From NCBI RefSeq assembly GCF_007990225.1, contig NZ_BJWF01000024.1:1-36518 (forward strand): a stretch of 36,518 nucleotides of DNA, in the 5' to 3' direction. The position numbers were made by a program, and so were the translations under genes. This DNA comes from Enterococcus villorum. GTDB taxonomy: Bacteria > Bacillota > Bacilli > Lactobacillales > Enterococcaceae. The number at the start of each line of letters is the position of its first letter. The first letter of the stretch is position 1. The notes beneath the pieces were generated by a model, which was not told where the DNA came from, searched no databases, and saw only the letters and a program-made list of their open reading frames with translations. Below are positions 7,808 to 16,067 of this stretch, piece by piece.

Positions 7808-9013
7808 TTGGATGTTCTAACACATAAATGCCCGAATTGTGGTGGCCCTCTCCCTTTTGATCCTAAAGATCAAAAATTCCATTGTGAGTACTGTTTAAAC
7901 GTTTATACAGAGGCTGAAGTTAGTCAGTATGAACAAACACAAAAAGAAGCCCGCAACGTTGATACGAAAGATCAAACACAACAAAAAGAAGGTCCGAAAG
8001 AAGATTTCACTTTTACGGCAGATGAACAGCTAGATCAGATGAATGAAGCAGAAAAAAAAGCCTTTGAAGAAGCAGGTGGTTTTACTGATTCGAGTGATCA
8101 AGCCACTCCTAGTAAATCTGCGGATGAAGAAACGACGATGGAACTGTTTCTTTGTCCTAGTTGTGGGGCAGAAATTGTAACAGATGCAACGACTGCTGCT
8201 ACTTATTGTTATTATTGCCACAATCCAGTGGTTTTATCTGGTCGTTTAAGCGGGAAATTTTTACCTAATAAAGTCTTGCCTTTTGCAGTTGAAAAAGAAG
8301 AAGCTATCGAAAAGTTTCTCGCCTGGACAAAGAAAAAATGGTTTATTCCTAAAGCATTCTTTAATAAAGAGCAAATTGACAAACTCACGGGTGTTTATTT
8401 TCCTTACTGGGCAACCGATGCAACCGTTGATGGCTCTTTGCAAGCAAATGGCACGGTCATTCGTATTTGGCGAGTAGGTGATATTGAATATACTGAAACA
8501 AAACAATTCGCCGTTCATAGACAAGGCGCTCTTTCTTTTAAAGAATTAGTTAAAAATGCTTTATCTAAAAATACACAACAAAAAATGGTTGAGGCCGTTC
8601 AGCCCTTTCCTTTAGACAAAGCGATTGATTTTAAAAGTCAGTATCTAGCGGGTTTCCAAGCTGAAAAACGTGATATCGAATACGAGGCAATCAAATCTCA
8701 AGTGCAAGGAGAGTTGCAAGATTATTCTGAAAAACTTTTGCGTGACACAGCAAACGGTTATACGACACTTACAAATGTTCACACATCTGCAAATATCACT
8801 AGCGAAAAAAACGAGTATGTTCTTCTTCCAGTGTGGTTAGTTACCTATCGTAGCAGTGATGCCAATAAAAAAGTCTATTATTATGCTATGAATGGTCAAA
8901 CAGGAAAAGTAAGTGGCGTTTTACCGATCAGCCACAAGAAACTTGGCTTAACAGCTTTTGGTCTCTTTGCTGTCTTAGCCATCCTCTTTATGATTGGAGG
9001 GTATTTGATATGA
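7808..9013 (+). CDS. Zinc-ribbon membrane protein, YdjG-like
   Basis: 401 aa. The N-terminal zinc ribbon has Cys8, 11, 26 and 29. An acidic low-complexity linker follows, then a second ribbon (CPSCG ... CYYCH). The C-terminal end is one membrane helix (about 383-400). It resembles B. subtilis YdjG, which acts with YdjH and YdjI. The frame is open from a GTG at 7799, but the AAAGGGG ribosome binding site overlaps that codon. The TTG at 7808 stands 8 bases from it and is the better start. It overlaps the next gene by the ATGA arrangement, so translation is coupled. No enzymatic motif was seen. Confidence 0.8.
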   Translation: MDVLTHKCPNCGGPLPFDPKDQKFHCEYCLNVYTEAEVSQYEQTQKEARNVDTKDQTQQKEGPKEDFTFTADEQLDQMNEAEKKAFEEAGGFTDSSDQATPSKSADEETTMELFLCPSCGAEIVTDATTAATYCYYCHNPVVLSGRLSGKFLPNKVLPFAVEKEEAIEKFLAWTKKKWFIPKAFFNKEQIDKLTGVYFPYWATDATVDGSLQANGTVIRIWRVGDIEYTETKQFAVHRQGALSFKELVKNALSKNTQQKMVEAVQPFPLDKAIDFKSQYLAGFQAEKRDIEYEAIKSQVQGELQDYSEKLLRDTANGYTTLTNVHTSANITSEKNEYVLLPVWLVTYRSSDANKKVYYYAMNGQTGKVSGVLPISHKKLGLTAFGLFAVLAILFMIGGYLI

Positions 9014-9807
9014 AAAAAAAGAGCTTACTCTTTTTTCTTGCCATACTAAGATTTTTTTGGAGCGTTTCAGTAGAAGCTGCTACCCCAACTATCAACGATG
9101 AGGCGGGTTTATTTACGCAAGAACAGATTCAAACTTTAGAAAAACAAGCTCAGCCGATCAATGAAAAAATAAGAGGACAGCTCTTTATCGTGACCACGAC
9201 TGCCAATTCGGAAGAGCCTCGAACGTTTGCCGACAACTACTTAAGAGAAGCGATTGGAAACAACCAGAATGGCTCCGTTTTATTAATGGATATGGGGCAA
9301 CGTGAAATTTATATTTCAACCTCTGGCAACATGATCGATTATTTAGATGACAAGCGAATTGATAATACGTTAGATGACGTATATAACCAAATGAAGAATG
9401 CGGATTATTTTGAAGCAGCCAACGCTTATTTGTCCAAAACATCCGAATATGTGGATGCTGGCGTGCCTGGTGGTCATTATCGAATCGATGAAGAAACCGG
9501 TAAAATCACTCGTTATAAAGTCCTCACAACCACAGAAATCATTATTGCGATTGTCTTAGCTCTGGTTTTAAGTCTGGTTTTCTATTTTGTGACGGTTTCT
9601 AGGTATCAATTAAAGTCGGGGACTTACAAATATCCATTTAGAGAAAAAGCAAGCATAAAATTAACTGATAAAACAGATCGTCTGACGAATTCTTTTGTCA
9701 CCACCCGAAGAATTCCAAAAAGTCCGCCTCCAGGTAGTGGCGGTGGCGGAAGTACGACCCATTCAAGTGGTGGTGGTACTTTTGGCGGCGGTGGCCGTAG
9801 CTTTTAA
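9010..9807 (+). CDS. TPM-domain membrane protein, YdjH-like
   Basis: 265 aa. Features in order are an N-terminal signal sequence (about 1-23, ending VEA), a TPM domain (about 28-150) starting with the family phrase INDEAGLFTQEQ, one membrane helix (about 174-195), a basic stretch, and a C-terminal Gly-rich tail ending GGGGRSF. This architecture (export signal, TPM, helix, Gly-rich tail) is that of B. subtilis YdjH and relatives. The TPM domain probably lies outside and the Gly-rich tail inside. Its biochemical function is not firmly known. It starts inside the stop of the preceding gene. Confidence 0.82.
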   Translation: MKKKSLLFFLAILRFFWSVSVEAATPTINDEAGLFTQEQIQTLEKQAQPINEKIRGQLFIVTTTANSEEPRTFADNYLREAIGNNQNGSVLLMDMGQREIYISTSGNMIDYLDDKRIDNTLDDVYNQMKNADYFEAANAYLSKTSEYVDAGVPGGHYRIDEETGKITRYKVLTTTEIIIAIVLALVLSLVFYFVTVSRYQLKSGTYKYPFREKASIKLTDKTDRLTNSFVTTRRIPKSPPPGSGGGGSTTHSSGGGTFGGGGRSF

Positions 9808-9880
9808 CAGGAGAAAAGAAGGTTCTGGGACAATACATCTCACTCAAACCTTTAAAACCGATAAACGATATTTGTCATTT

Positions 9881-9906
9881 GTAAAGAAAGAATTCTTTAC
9901 TTTTTA
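9881..9906 (+). terminator. Weak terminator after the TPM operon
   Basis: GTAAAG ... CTTTAC stem with an 8-base loop followed by TTTTTAT. The stem is short and AT-rich; the stronger hairpin at 9977-10045 probably completes termination. Confidence 0.45.
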
Positions 9907-9976
9907 TCCCTAGCTCATTTCAAAAGATGATCACTTATTTGATCAGAGCTAAACACTGCTTTCATAACTATATCCT

Positions 9977-10045
9977 TAAAATAAGATACTTCCTTCGTGC
10001 ACTGTCCGCTTAGGCACAGCTACATGAAGGAAGCATCTTATTTTT
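9977..10045. terminator. Bidirectional terminator between convergent genes
   Basis: Long imperfect inverted repeat. AAATAAGATACTTCCTTC on the left pairs with GAAGGAAGCATCTTATTT on the right; the loop holds a smaller GTGC/GCAC pair. T-runs stand on both strands. It separates the plus-strand TPM operon from the minus-strand Crp/Fnr gene ending at 10065. Confidence 0.8.
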
Positions 10046-10064
10046 ATGATTCACTTGAATAACG

Positions 10065-10721
10065 CTAAAAAATAATATTGTCTTCTAGTAAATCCATATT
10101 GGTAATAATGATTCGGTGATCCTTGACCATAATGATCCCATTTTCCTTTAATTGTTTTAAAATCCGACTCACGCTACTAGCCGTAGAAATGCCACAAAAT
10201 TTAGCAATTTCTTCATTGGTGATCACAAAATCAATCATCAATCCTGCTTCTGTACGAACACCAAATAAGTCATATAATTCATACAGTTGCGTACATACAG
10301 CTCCTAATTTACCATTTAAAAGCATCTGTTGCATTTTTTTCATTGAATAAAGTAATCGATATCGATAATACTCTTTCACATAATGTTGCATTTTTGGGTC
10401 TTCATTAATATGTTCCCAAAATTTTACGCGATTGATTCGGTAAAATTCTGCATATTCCGATTCCACACGAATATTATATGGTGAATCAATGAATTGAGAG
10501 TACTCGTCTTTTAAAAGAGAAACAATTTCAAGATCTTTGATATATCTTAAATTAAATTCTCTCCCATCATTTGAGATAACACTCGCCTTCACTGTTCCTT
10601 CTTTTAAAATATACGTATAACAATCTTCCACCCCTTCAAAAGTCAGATACTTATGATATCTTTTGCGTACAATCGGAAATTGATTCTTTTCTAAGTATTC
10701 CTTTAACACTTGACTATCCAA
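10065..10721 (-). CDS. Crp/Fnr-family regulator (PrfA/Ers-like)
   Basis: 218 aa. An N-terminal cyclic-nucleotide-binding-type beta-barrel (about 15-110) and a long dimer helix (about 115-145) lead to a C-terminal winged helix (about 165-210, ITNEEIAKFCGISTASSVSRILKQL). The glycine-rich cAMP-binding loop and the Fnr four-cysteine cluster are not present, as in PrfA. The start is TTG with GGGGGAG five bases before it; the nearby ATG is out of frame and stops after three codons. It is divergent from a small gene plus MFS operon, and a perfect PrfA box lies between them. The closest described enterococcal relative is probably Ers of E. faecalis; that assignment is an inference. Confidence 0.82.
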   Translation of the reverse strand: MDSQVLKEYLEKNQFPIVRKRYHKYLTFEGVEDCYTYILKEGTVKASVISNDGREFNLRYIKDLEIVSLLKDEYSQFIDSPYNIRVESEYAEFYRINRVKFWEHINEDPKMQHYVKEYYRYRLLYSMKKMQQMLLNGKLGAVCTQLYELYDLFGVRTEAGLMIDFVITNEEIAKFCGISTASSVSRILKQLKENGIIMVKDHRIIITNMDLLEDNIIF

Positions 10722-10808
10722 TCATGCTCCCCCATCCAAATATTCCTCTAAAAAGATCATACAAGATTTCTACGTATTTTAAAGCTCAAAGGTATTTTAC
10801 TAATGATA

Positions 10809-10822
10809 TTAACATTTGTTAA
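10809..10822. promoter_or_regulatory. PrfA box, perfect palindrome
   Basis: TTAACATTTGTTAA matches the PrfA consensus TTAACAnnTGTTAA at all 12 fixed positions. It is 87 bases upstream of the regulator's start and 90 bases upstream of the divergent small gene. It could serve either promoter. On the plus side the nearest -10-like hexamers are TATAAC (10834-10839) and TATACT (10871-10876). Confidence 0.8.
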
Positions 10823-10912
10823 GTACTATTTTGTATAACGCACGCGATTTTTTTCTTTTTATTGTTTCGTTATACTGCGAATGTAAAATTTTTTAAGAAT
10901 AGAGGGAAAAAA

Positions 10913-11191
10913 ATGAATTACTGGATGAAAACAATTATTAATCGACTTGAAACAGCTTATCAAACAAGGTTTGATATGAAAGCTTCTTTGGTTTTCTTAA
11001 ATGATGCTTACCAAAATTCAATTGAATTAATCAAAGCGGTTGATGAACAACCATCAAATGAACTAGAAGAATTTCTTGAATTATTTATGACGACTCGTGA
11101 CTTATTTATTCGCCAATTGGTTGACCGTTACCCATCAAATTATCATGATGTCGAAGTACAAATTCAAAAATTAAAAGCTTATTCAGATTAA
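10913..11191 (+). CDS. Small hypothetical protein, 92 aa
   Basis: I do not recognise the family. The protein is soluble, helix-rich and acidic, with no membrane segment, signal peptide or cysteine motif. The reading frame is open from 10862, but AGAGGG is 6 bases before ATG 10913, so that start is chosen. It is 18 bases upstream of the MFS gene and surely co-transcribed. The pair lies divergent from the PrfA-like regulator with its box in between, so it is probably part of that regulator's output. By position it resembles the small gene paired with an MFS transporter in the E. faecalis Ers regulon, which I recall only loosely. Confidence 0.75.
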   Translation: MNYWMKTIINRLETAYQTRFDMKASLVFLNDAYQNSIELIKAVDEQPSNELEEFLELFMTTRDLFIRQLVDRYPSNYHDVEVQIQKLKAYSD

Positions 11192-11209
11192 GGGGAAAAC
11201 ACAAAACAA

Positions 11210-12403
11210 ATGGAAAACAAATTATTCAATAAACACTTTATCGGTATTACAGTGATTAACTTCATTGTCTACTTAATTTATTATTTACTGATGGTCATTA
11301 TCGCTGTCATTGCTCAAGATAATCTGCATGCAAGCATGAGCCAAGCTGGATTCGCTTCTGGCATTTATATTATCGGTACTTTGTTGGCCCGTTTATTTAT
11401 GGGGAAACAACTGGAATTATTCGGCCGTAAATTCACCTTACGTGGTGGTGCTATTTTTTATCTACTCTCTACTTTAGCTTATCTTTTTACCCCAACCATT
11501 GGGATCTTATATCTTGTTCGTTTTTTAAATGGGTTTGGTTACGGGACGGTTTCAACTGCTACCAATGCGATTGTAACAGCTTATATCCCTGAATCGAAAA
11601 AAGGTGAAGGAATTAATTATTACGGTCTAAGTACAAGTTTAGCTGCTGCAATTGGTCCATTTTTAGGCATGGTTTTACTAAATTTAACCGACTTCCATTT
11701 TATTATTTGGTTTTCAATCGTTTTAGTTTTTCTTGTCACCATTGCGTGTTTAGTGTTTCCTGTCAAAAATATCACTTTATCTGATGTACAGAAAAAATCA
11801 TTACAATCTTGGAATATCAATGGATTTATCGAGAAAAAAGCGTTGTTTATTTCAGGAATTGCCTTTTTAATGGGGCTTTCTTACTCAAGTGTCTTGTCAT
11901 TTTTGTCCTCCTATACGAAAGTCATTCACTTAGTAGCTGCTGGTTCTTTTTTCTTTGTTGTATATGCTTTAGTCATTACGTTTACTCGCCCATTAACTGG
12001 ACGAATTTTTGATGCAAAAGGTGAAAAATATGTCATGTATCCAAGTTATTTGTTTTTAACAGCCGGATTATTTCTATTAAGTGCTACAACCAATAGTTTC
12101 ATACTACTTCTTTCAGGAGCATTAGTGGGTTTAGGCTATGGTACATTTATGTCTAATGGGCAAGCGGTTTGTTTAAAAATTGTCAAAGAACATCGAATCA
12201 GTATCGCTCTTTCCACTTATTTTATCGGATTAGACCTAGGGCTTGGTGTAGGACCGTATTTAATGGGGATATTGAAATCATATACTTCATTTAGAGGATT
12301 ATATATTATTTCTGGCATTATTCCATTAATATGTACAATTTTGTATCTCGTTTACAATAAGAAAAAAGCTCACTCGTTGAAAATTGAACAAACTTCTTTT
12401 TAA
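11210..12403 (+). CDS. MFS transporter
   Basis: 397 aa with about 12 hydrophobic helices in two halves split by a basic loop near residue 195. The loop between helices 2 and 3 has ARLFMGKQLELFGRKFTLRGG, the MFS signature region (G-x-L-x-D-R-x-G-R-R-type, diverged). It looks like a drug/proton or small-molecule exporter of the YfiS/Bcr type; the substrate cannot be read from sequence. The ribosome binding site AGGGGA is 13 bases from ATG, rather far, which suggests translation partly coupled to the small upstream gene. A strong terminator follows. Confidence 0.88.
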   Translation: MENKLFNKHFIGITVINFIVYLIYYLLMVIIAVIAQDNLHASMSQAGFASGIYIIGTLLARLFMGKQLELFGRKFTLRGGAIFYLLSTLAYLFTPTIGILYLVRFLNGFGYGTVSTATNAIVTAYIPESKKGEGINYYGLSTSLAAAIGPFLGMVLLNLTDFHFIIWFSIVLVFLVTIACLVFPVKNITLSDVQKKSLQSWNINGFIEKKALFISGIAFLMGLSYSSVLSFLSSYTKVIHLVAAGSFFFVVYALVITFTRPLTGRIFDAKGEKYVMYPSYLFLTAGLFLLSATTNSFILLLSGALVGLGYGTFMSNGQAVCLKIVKEHRISIALSTYFIGLDLGLGVGPYLMGILKSYTSFRGLYIISGIIPLICTILYLVYNKKKAHSLKIEQTSF

Positions 12404-12430
12404 TTGACGCAGGATAATGAACTGTAGAAA

Positions 12431-12478
12431 AGGACAACCAAAAAAGCAGATTTAGGGCTTTCTTGGTTGTCTTTTTTC
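12431..12478 (+). terminator. Rho-independent terminator of the MFS operon
   Basis: GACAACCAA plus AAAAGC pairs with GCTTTCTTGGTTGTC, followed by TTTTTTC. It lies about 30 bases after the MFS stop and ahead of the convergent GH85 gene. Confidence 0.88.
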
Positions 12479-12507
12479 TTTAAGTCAAATGACTTTGATC
12501 GTATCCT

Positions 12508-14910
12508 TTATTCATTCAAACCATAAACTTCTAATTCATAGAGACGAACAGCAGAATCTGCGCCTTGCGTTGGTTGATCAACGATGACTCTGACAAATCT
12601 TGCCGTAGTGACGGCAAAAGTATTTAAAGTCATTCCTTGAGTATTATTTGTTGTTCGTGATACTTCATGAAATTTTTCGCCATCTTCGCTGACTTCGATG
12701 GTATAGGCTTTTGTATTCATACTTGCACTTTCACCACCTGCAAAAGCATGAGCCATTTGGACTTCACTAATTGTTTTAGCTGTTCCTAAATCAACAGTGA
12801 TTGTATGAGGCGCACTACCTACCGCACACCACTTTGTCCCAAGGTCACCATCTACAGCAAAACGTGGTGCCTCTGATTCATTGACATAAGATGAAGCTTC
12901 TACTTTTGCTCCTCTAGATAATAAGGAAAGCCCCCCTTGTGCTTTCGTTGTGATCGTGACGATTCCTTTCATGACAGTTGTTGTTTCTCCAGCTTCGTTG
13001 CTCGCTGTTAATTCTACATCATAAACCCCTTCCTTAGAATAAGTGACTGTCTCATTTCCAGACCAAGCTAATCGAATGCCGGCATTCATTCCTTCTTCAT
13101 CAAAAGTAATATCCTCAATACTTACGTCACTGACTGTTGTTGTAGGAAGCGTTTCTTTGGGTGTCACAGCTATTTGTCCGAAATGAATGGCATAATTCTC
13201 CTCATTTTTTGCAGAAGATACTTCATAGGAAATAGAGGTCACAACTTTACCAACTACCTTATTTAAATGATAGGAAACAGTTGTCCAATCATCGGTTATT
13301 TTTTTATCGCCGTTAAGCGTTTGCTTCGTGCCATCTTCAAATCCTAATACAAGTTTTAAAGAGGTTCGATCAGTCGCTTTAGCAGTTGTCGTAAAGGTCA
13401 TATTCTTTTCTATTTTGACTTTTGTTTGATAAAGTTTGATTTTACTTGAAACTTTTTCTGCCATTTTCCCTTTAAAAGCTAATGAACTCCCACCATTAAA
13501 AGCGGTCGTATAATCTACGCTACCAGTTAGGTCATTACCTGTACCTTCTTCAATAATAAAACGGTAAGTCGGCAGGATATCTTGTAAACTACGATTATTC
13601 CACTCTTTCGTTGAGACTTGTTTTCCATCGATAGAATAACCATAGCCATTTCCTACGTTAAAGTTGGTAACGAAAGGCCATTGGTTGATGGCAGTTTGTT
13701 CGACAGAAAAAGTAGAAATTCCTGGCCAGTTTGTGCCTACAGGAAGTACGCTTTTGGTTGGATCTCCTTGCTCATTGATCCAAAACTTTTCTTCTTTTTG
13801 TTGATATTCATCAGGATTATTAGCAGAAGAATACGTCCAACTTGGAACATAGAGACCTAGCGAGGTATAAGGTATTCCTTGATTATCTGCAAATAAATTC
13901 CATTTTACTGGTGTGTCATAGCCTTTTTCTTGAACATCGATACCGGCAAATAAGTTGTAAGGATCAATGCCTAAACTCTCGGCTTTTTCCTTTGATTGGC
14001 GTAATAAATCTTGGCTTGCTAAACTATCCGTATTCCACCAAAAGTTTAGAAACATGCTGTCGGCTACAGGATTTAAATTTGCATCCACTAAGTAATCTTG
14101 GTTATGATCCGTCAAAGCATTTTGCCAATCCATTTTTCCATCATTGGTCATCGAATCATACCACATCACTTCTAATTTCCCTGCTGATTTTTGTTTAAAT
14201 TCTACGATCAATTCTTTCATCAAATCAGCATGCTTTTTATTCAAGCCTGTTTCCGTTTCTTGGTTGATAAACCAGCCATCAAAGCCATATTTTTCAGCTA
14301 CTTCAATCATTTTATCCACAATTGGAAAATGACCAGTCGCATCTTTTTCTAAAAAGGTATTCAACCATTCGATTTTTCCACCATGTGCGCCTTGTGGGAA
14401 AAAGATCGTGCCTAAAACTGGCACCCCATTTTTATGAGCTGCATCTGTGACATCTGGACTTGGAGGAACAATGAGTCCTTCACCAGATGATCCGCCCCAA
14501 TAAACTAGCTGATCAATATATTGCCAATTCGAAAAAACATTGGCATCAAATTGATTCGTTCCTCGTGGCGCATTTCCACTCGTGCTGCTATTCATAATGG
14601 ATAAAGCAACTACTTTCATTTTCTCGTTTTGCGTGCGATTTGATTTTAATAATTGCGATTTTTCTACTCGTTTTGCTAATGCTTCGACACTAACATTGTA
14701 TTTCGCATCCGCATCTTGATCAAACGACCATGCCAATAATTCATTGGGAAACCAATAAGATGATTCCGGTTGGTTGTTCATTGATACGATCGATGTCTCT
14801 GTGTGTTTTGAATCCTCTTGTGCATCAACAAATTCTGCATTTAACACTACACTTGTCAAAGAAACGGCTACCAACATTCCAGTTTTTAAATTTCTTTTCA
14901 GTTTTTTCAT
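12508..14910 (-). CDS. Secreted GH85 endo-beta-N-acetylglucosaminidase
   Basis: 800 aa. A signal peptide (1-30, KKLKRNLKT basic start, cleavage near VDA) leads to a GH85 catalytic domain (about 50-390) with YGFDGWFINQETE. Asn216 and Glu218 fit the substrate-assisted catalytic pair of GH85 enzymes. A beta-sandwich (about 470-610), a PKD/Ig-like segment (about 618-680) and an F5/8 type C (discoidin, CBM32-like) module (about 690-800) follow. GH85 enzymes cleave between the two core GlcNAc residues of N-glycans, usually high-mannose. No LPXTG anchor was seen, so it is probably secreted. AGGAGGA precedes ATG. A near-consensus cre site about 95 bases upstream suggests catabolite control. Confidence 0.9.
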   Translation of the reverse strand: MKKLKRNLKTGMLVAVSLTSVVLNAEFVDAQEDSKHTETSIVSMNNQPESSYWFPNELLAWSFDQDADAKYNVSVEALAKRVEKSQLLKSNRTQNEKMKVVALSIMNSSTSGNAPRGTNQFDANVFSNWQYIDQLVYWGGSSGEGLIVPPSPDVTDAAHKNGVPVLGTIFFPQGAHGGKIEWLNTFLEKDATGHFPIVDKMIEVAEKYGFDGWFINQETETGLNKKHADLMKELIVEFKQKSAGKLEVMWYDSMTNDGKMDWQNALTDHNQDYLVDANLNPVADSMFLNFWWNTDSLASQDLLRQSKEKAESLGIDPYNLFAGIDVQEKGYDTPVKWNLFADNQGIPYTSLGLYVPSWTYSSANNPDEYQQKEEKFWINEQGDPTKSVLPVGTNWPGISTFSVEQTAINQWPFVTNFNVGNGYGYSIDGKQVSTKEWNNRSLQDILPTYRFIIEEGTGNDLTGSVDYTTAFNGGSSLAFKGKMAEKVSSKIKLYQTKVKIEKNMTFTTTAKATDRTSLKLVLGFEDGTKQTLNGDKKITDDWTTVSYHLNKVVGKVVTSISYEVSSAKNEENYAIHFGQIAVTPKETLPTTTVSDVSIEDITFDEEGMNAGIRLAWSGNETVTYSKEGVYDVELTASNEAGETTTVMKGIVTITTKAQGGLSLLSRGAKVEASSYVNESEAPRFAVDGDLGTKWCAVGSAPHTITVDLGTAKTISEVQMAHAFAGGESASMNTKAYTIEVSEDGEKFHEVSRTTNNTQGMTLNTFAVTTARFVRVIVDQPTQGADSAVRLYELEVYGLNE

Positions 14911-15002
14911 TGATTCCTCCTATATTCATTTGCGCCTTTATTTCATTTTTTTAAAGTAATTATTCATCGCTCCTTCCTTGATTATTTCATTACACACAAC
15001 AA

Positions 15003-15016
15003 TGATAGCGCTTACT
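15003..15016 (-). promoter_or_regulatory. cre (CcpA) site upstream of the GH85 gene
   Basis: AGTAAGCGCTATCA on the minus strand matches TGWAANCGNTNWCA at 13 of 14 positions, with only the first base differing. It is 93 bases upstream of the GH85 start. A possible -10, TATAAT at 15059-15064 (minus), would put the site inside the transcribed leader. Confidence 0.65.
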
Positions 15017-15109
15017 AAAATAGGTGTACATGAACAAACTATAGATTTATTGACACAAATTATAGGTGTTATCATTGAAATCAACTCTCTAAATTGTTCT
15101 GTGTAATCA

Positions 15110-15880
15110 TCAATAAAAACATTGGGTATGATGTTCCTGAAGTTTCATTAATTGCTCATTAGACAATTTCTTACTTGTGACAAAATAATCAATTTCATGA
15201 CTAGCAATCGCTTGGTGGATGAACCGTTGTTCTAATTTTTCTTGTGTGGCCAATACCATCAAGTGATTGGCTTGCTTGCGAAAGGCTCGTTTTACTAATG
15301 CTTCTCCTTCGTGAGTTTCTGTCACTCCTTGATAAAAATCAAAACCTCGGCAACTAATAATTGCTAAATCTGCTGAGTAGGTCAACACATCATTATAGGC
15401 TTTTGCTCCGTTGATCGTCGCACGTTTTTGAACGATGGTACCACCAACAACTGAAACTTTAGCGGATGTAAATTCGCTTAGCATCGCAGCCGTGATAATT
15501 CCATTAGTAATAATTTGCAATCCTTCGAATCGTCCTAGATTACGAACTAAATGTAAACTAGTGGTGCTAGAATCCAAAAACAACACCATGTCATCCTTAA
15601 TCACCGTAGAAGCCAAATCAGCAATGTAGCGTTTTTCAGTTGCTTCATCTAACTGAGTGATTTTCATCATATATGGTACATCAATTTTTTGATTATCCAC
15701 CAACATGGCTCCCCCACGAACTCGGCGAATCAAGCCACTCTTTTCTAATAAGACAAGGTCTCTTTTAACCGTGGCTTCACTATAATTGACCAAGTCCACT
15801 AAATCAGTAATTTTCGCAAATTGATTTAGTTTGAGATGATTCACAATTTGTTGTTGGCGGTCTTCTACATCACTTAACAT
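15110..15880 (-). CDS. DeoR-family sugar regulator
   Basis: 256 aa, the usual DeoR length. It has an N-terminal winged helix (about 5-58, with RQQQIVNHLKLNQFAKITDLV and VKRDLVLLEKSGLIRRVRGGA). A sugar-phosphate-binding domain resembling ribose-5-phosphate isomerase follows (about 75-235, with DSSTTSLHLV and the VVGGTI segment). Such regulators are usually repressors relieved by a sugar phosphate. It lies downstream of the IIA-IIBC-aldolase operon, from which a hairpin separates it, and upstream of the GH85 gene. The candidate operators are the inverted pair at 18980-19050. GGAGGGG precedes ATG. Confidence 0.9.
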   Translation of the reverse strand: MLSDVEDRQQQIVNHLKLNQFAKITDLVDLVNYSEATVKRDLVLLEKSGLIRRVRGGAMLVDNQKIDVPYMMKITQLDEATEKRYIADLASTVIKDDMVLFLDSSTTSLHLVRNLGRFEGLQIITNGIITAAMLSEFTSAKVSVVGGTIVQKRATINGAKAYNDVLTYSADLAIISCRGFDFYQGVTETHEGEALVKRAFRKQANHLMVLATQEKLEQRFIHQAIASHEIDYFVTSKKLSNEQLMKLQEHHTQCFY

Positions 15881-15951
15881 CTTTTCCCCTCCTCTATGAT
15901 TCTTGTTTATTTTATCATAAAAAATTGATCGTTTATTCTGCTTTATCTACT

Positions 15952-16010
15952 CAAGAAAATCCATTGAACGCCCAAAATTCATGTTTGAGTGTTCAATGGA
16001 TCAATTTTTT
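15952..16010 (-). terminator. Terminator-like hairpin after the aldolase gene
   Basis: ATCCATTGAAC (15959-15969) pairs with GTTCAATGGAT (15991-16001). On the minus strand a short ATTTTCTT run follows; on the plus strand a T6 run follows. It stands about 60 bases after the aldolase stop and upstream of deoR, so the regulator may be transcribed partly by read-through. Confidence 0.65.
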
Positions 16011-16067
16011 AGTTTTCATCTTTACTCTAATTAACAGAGCAAGATTTGACATTTTTTTAAATCATTT

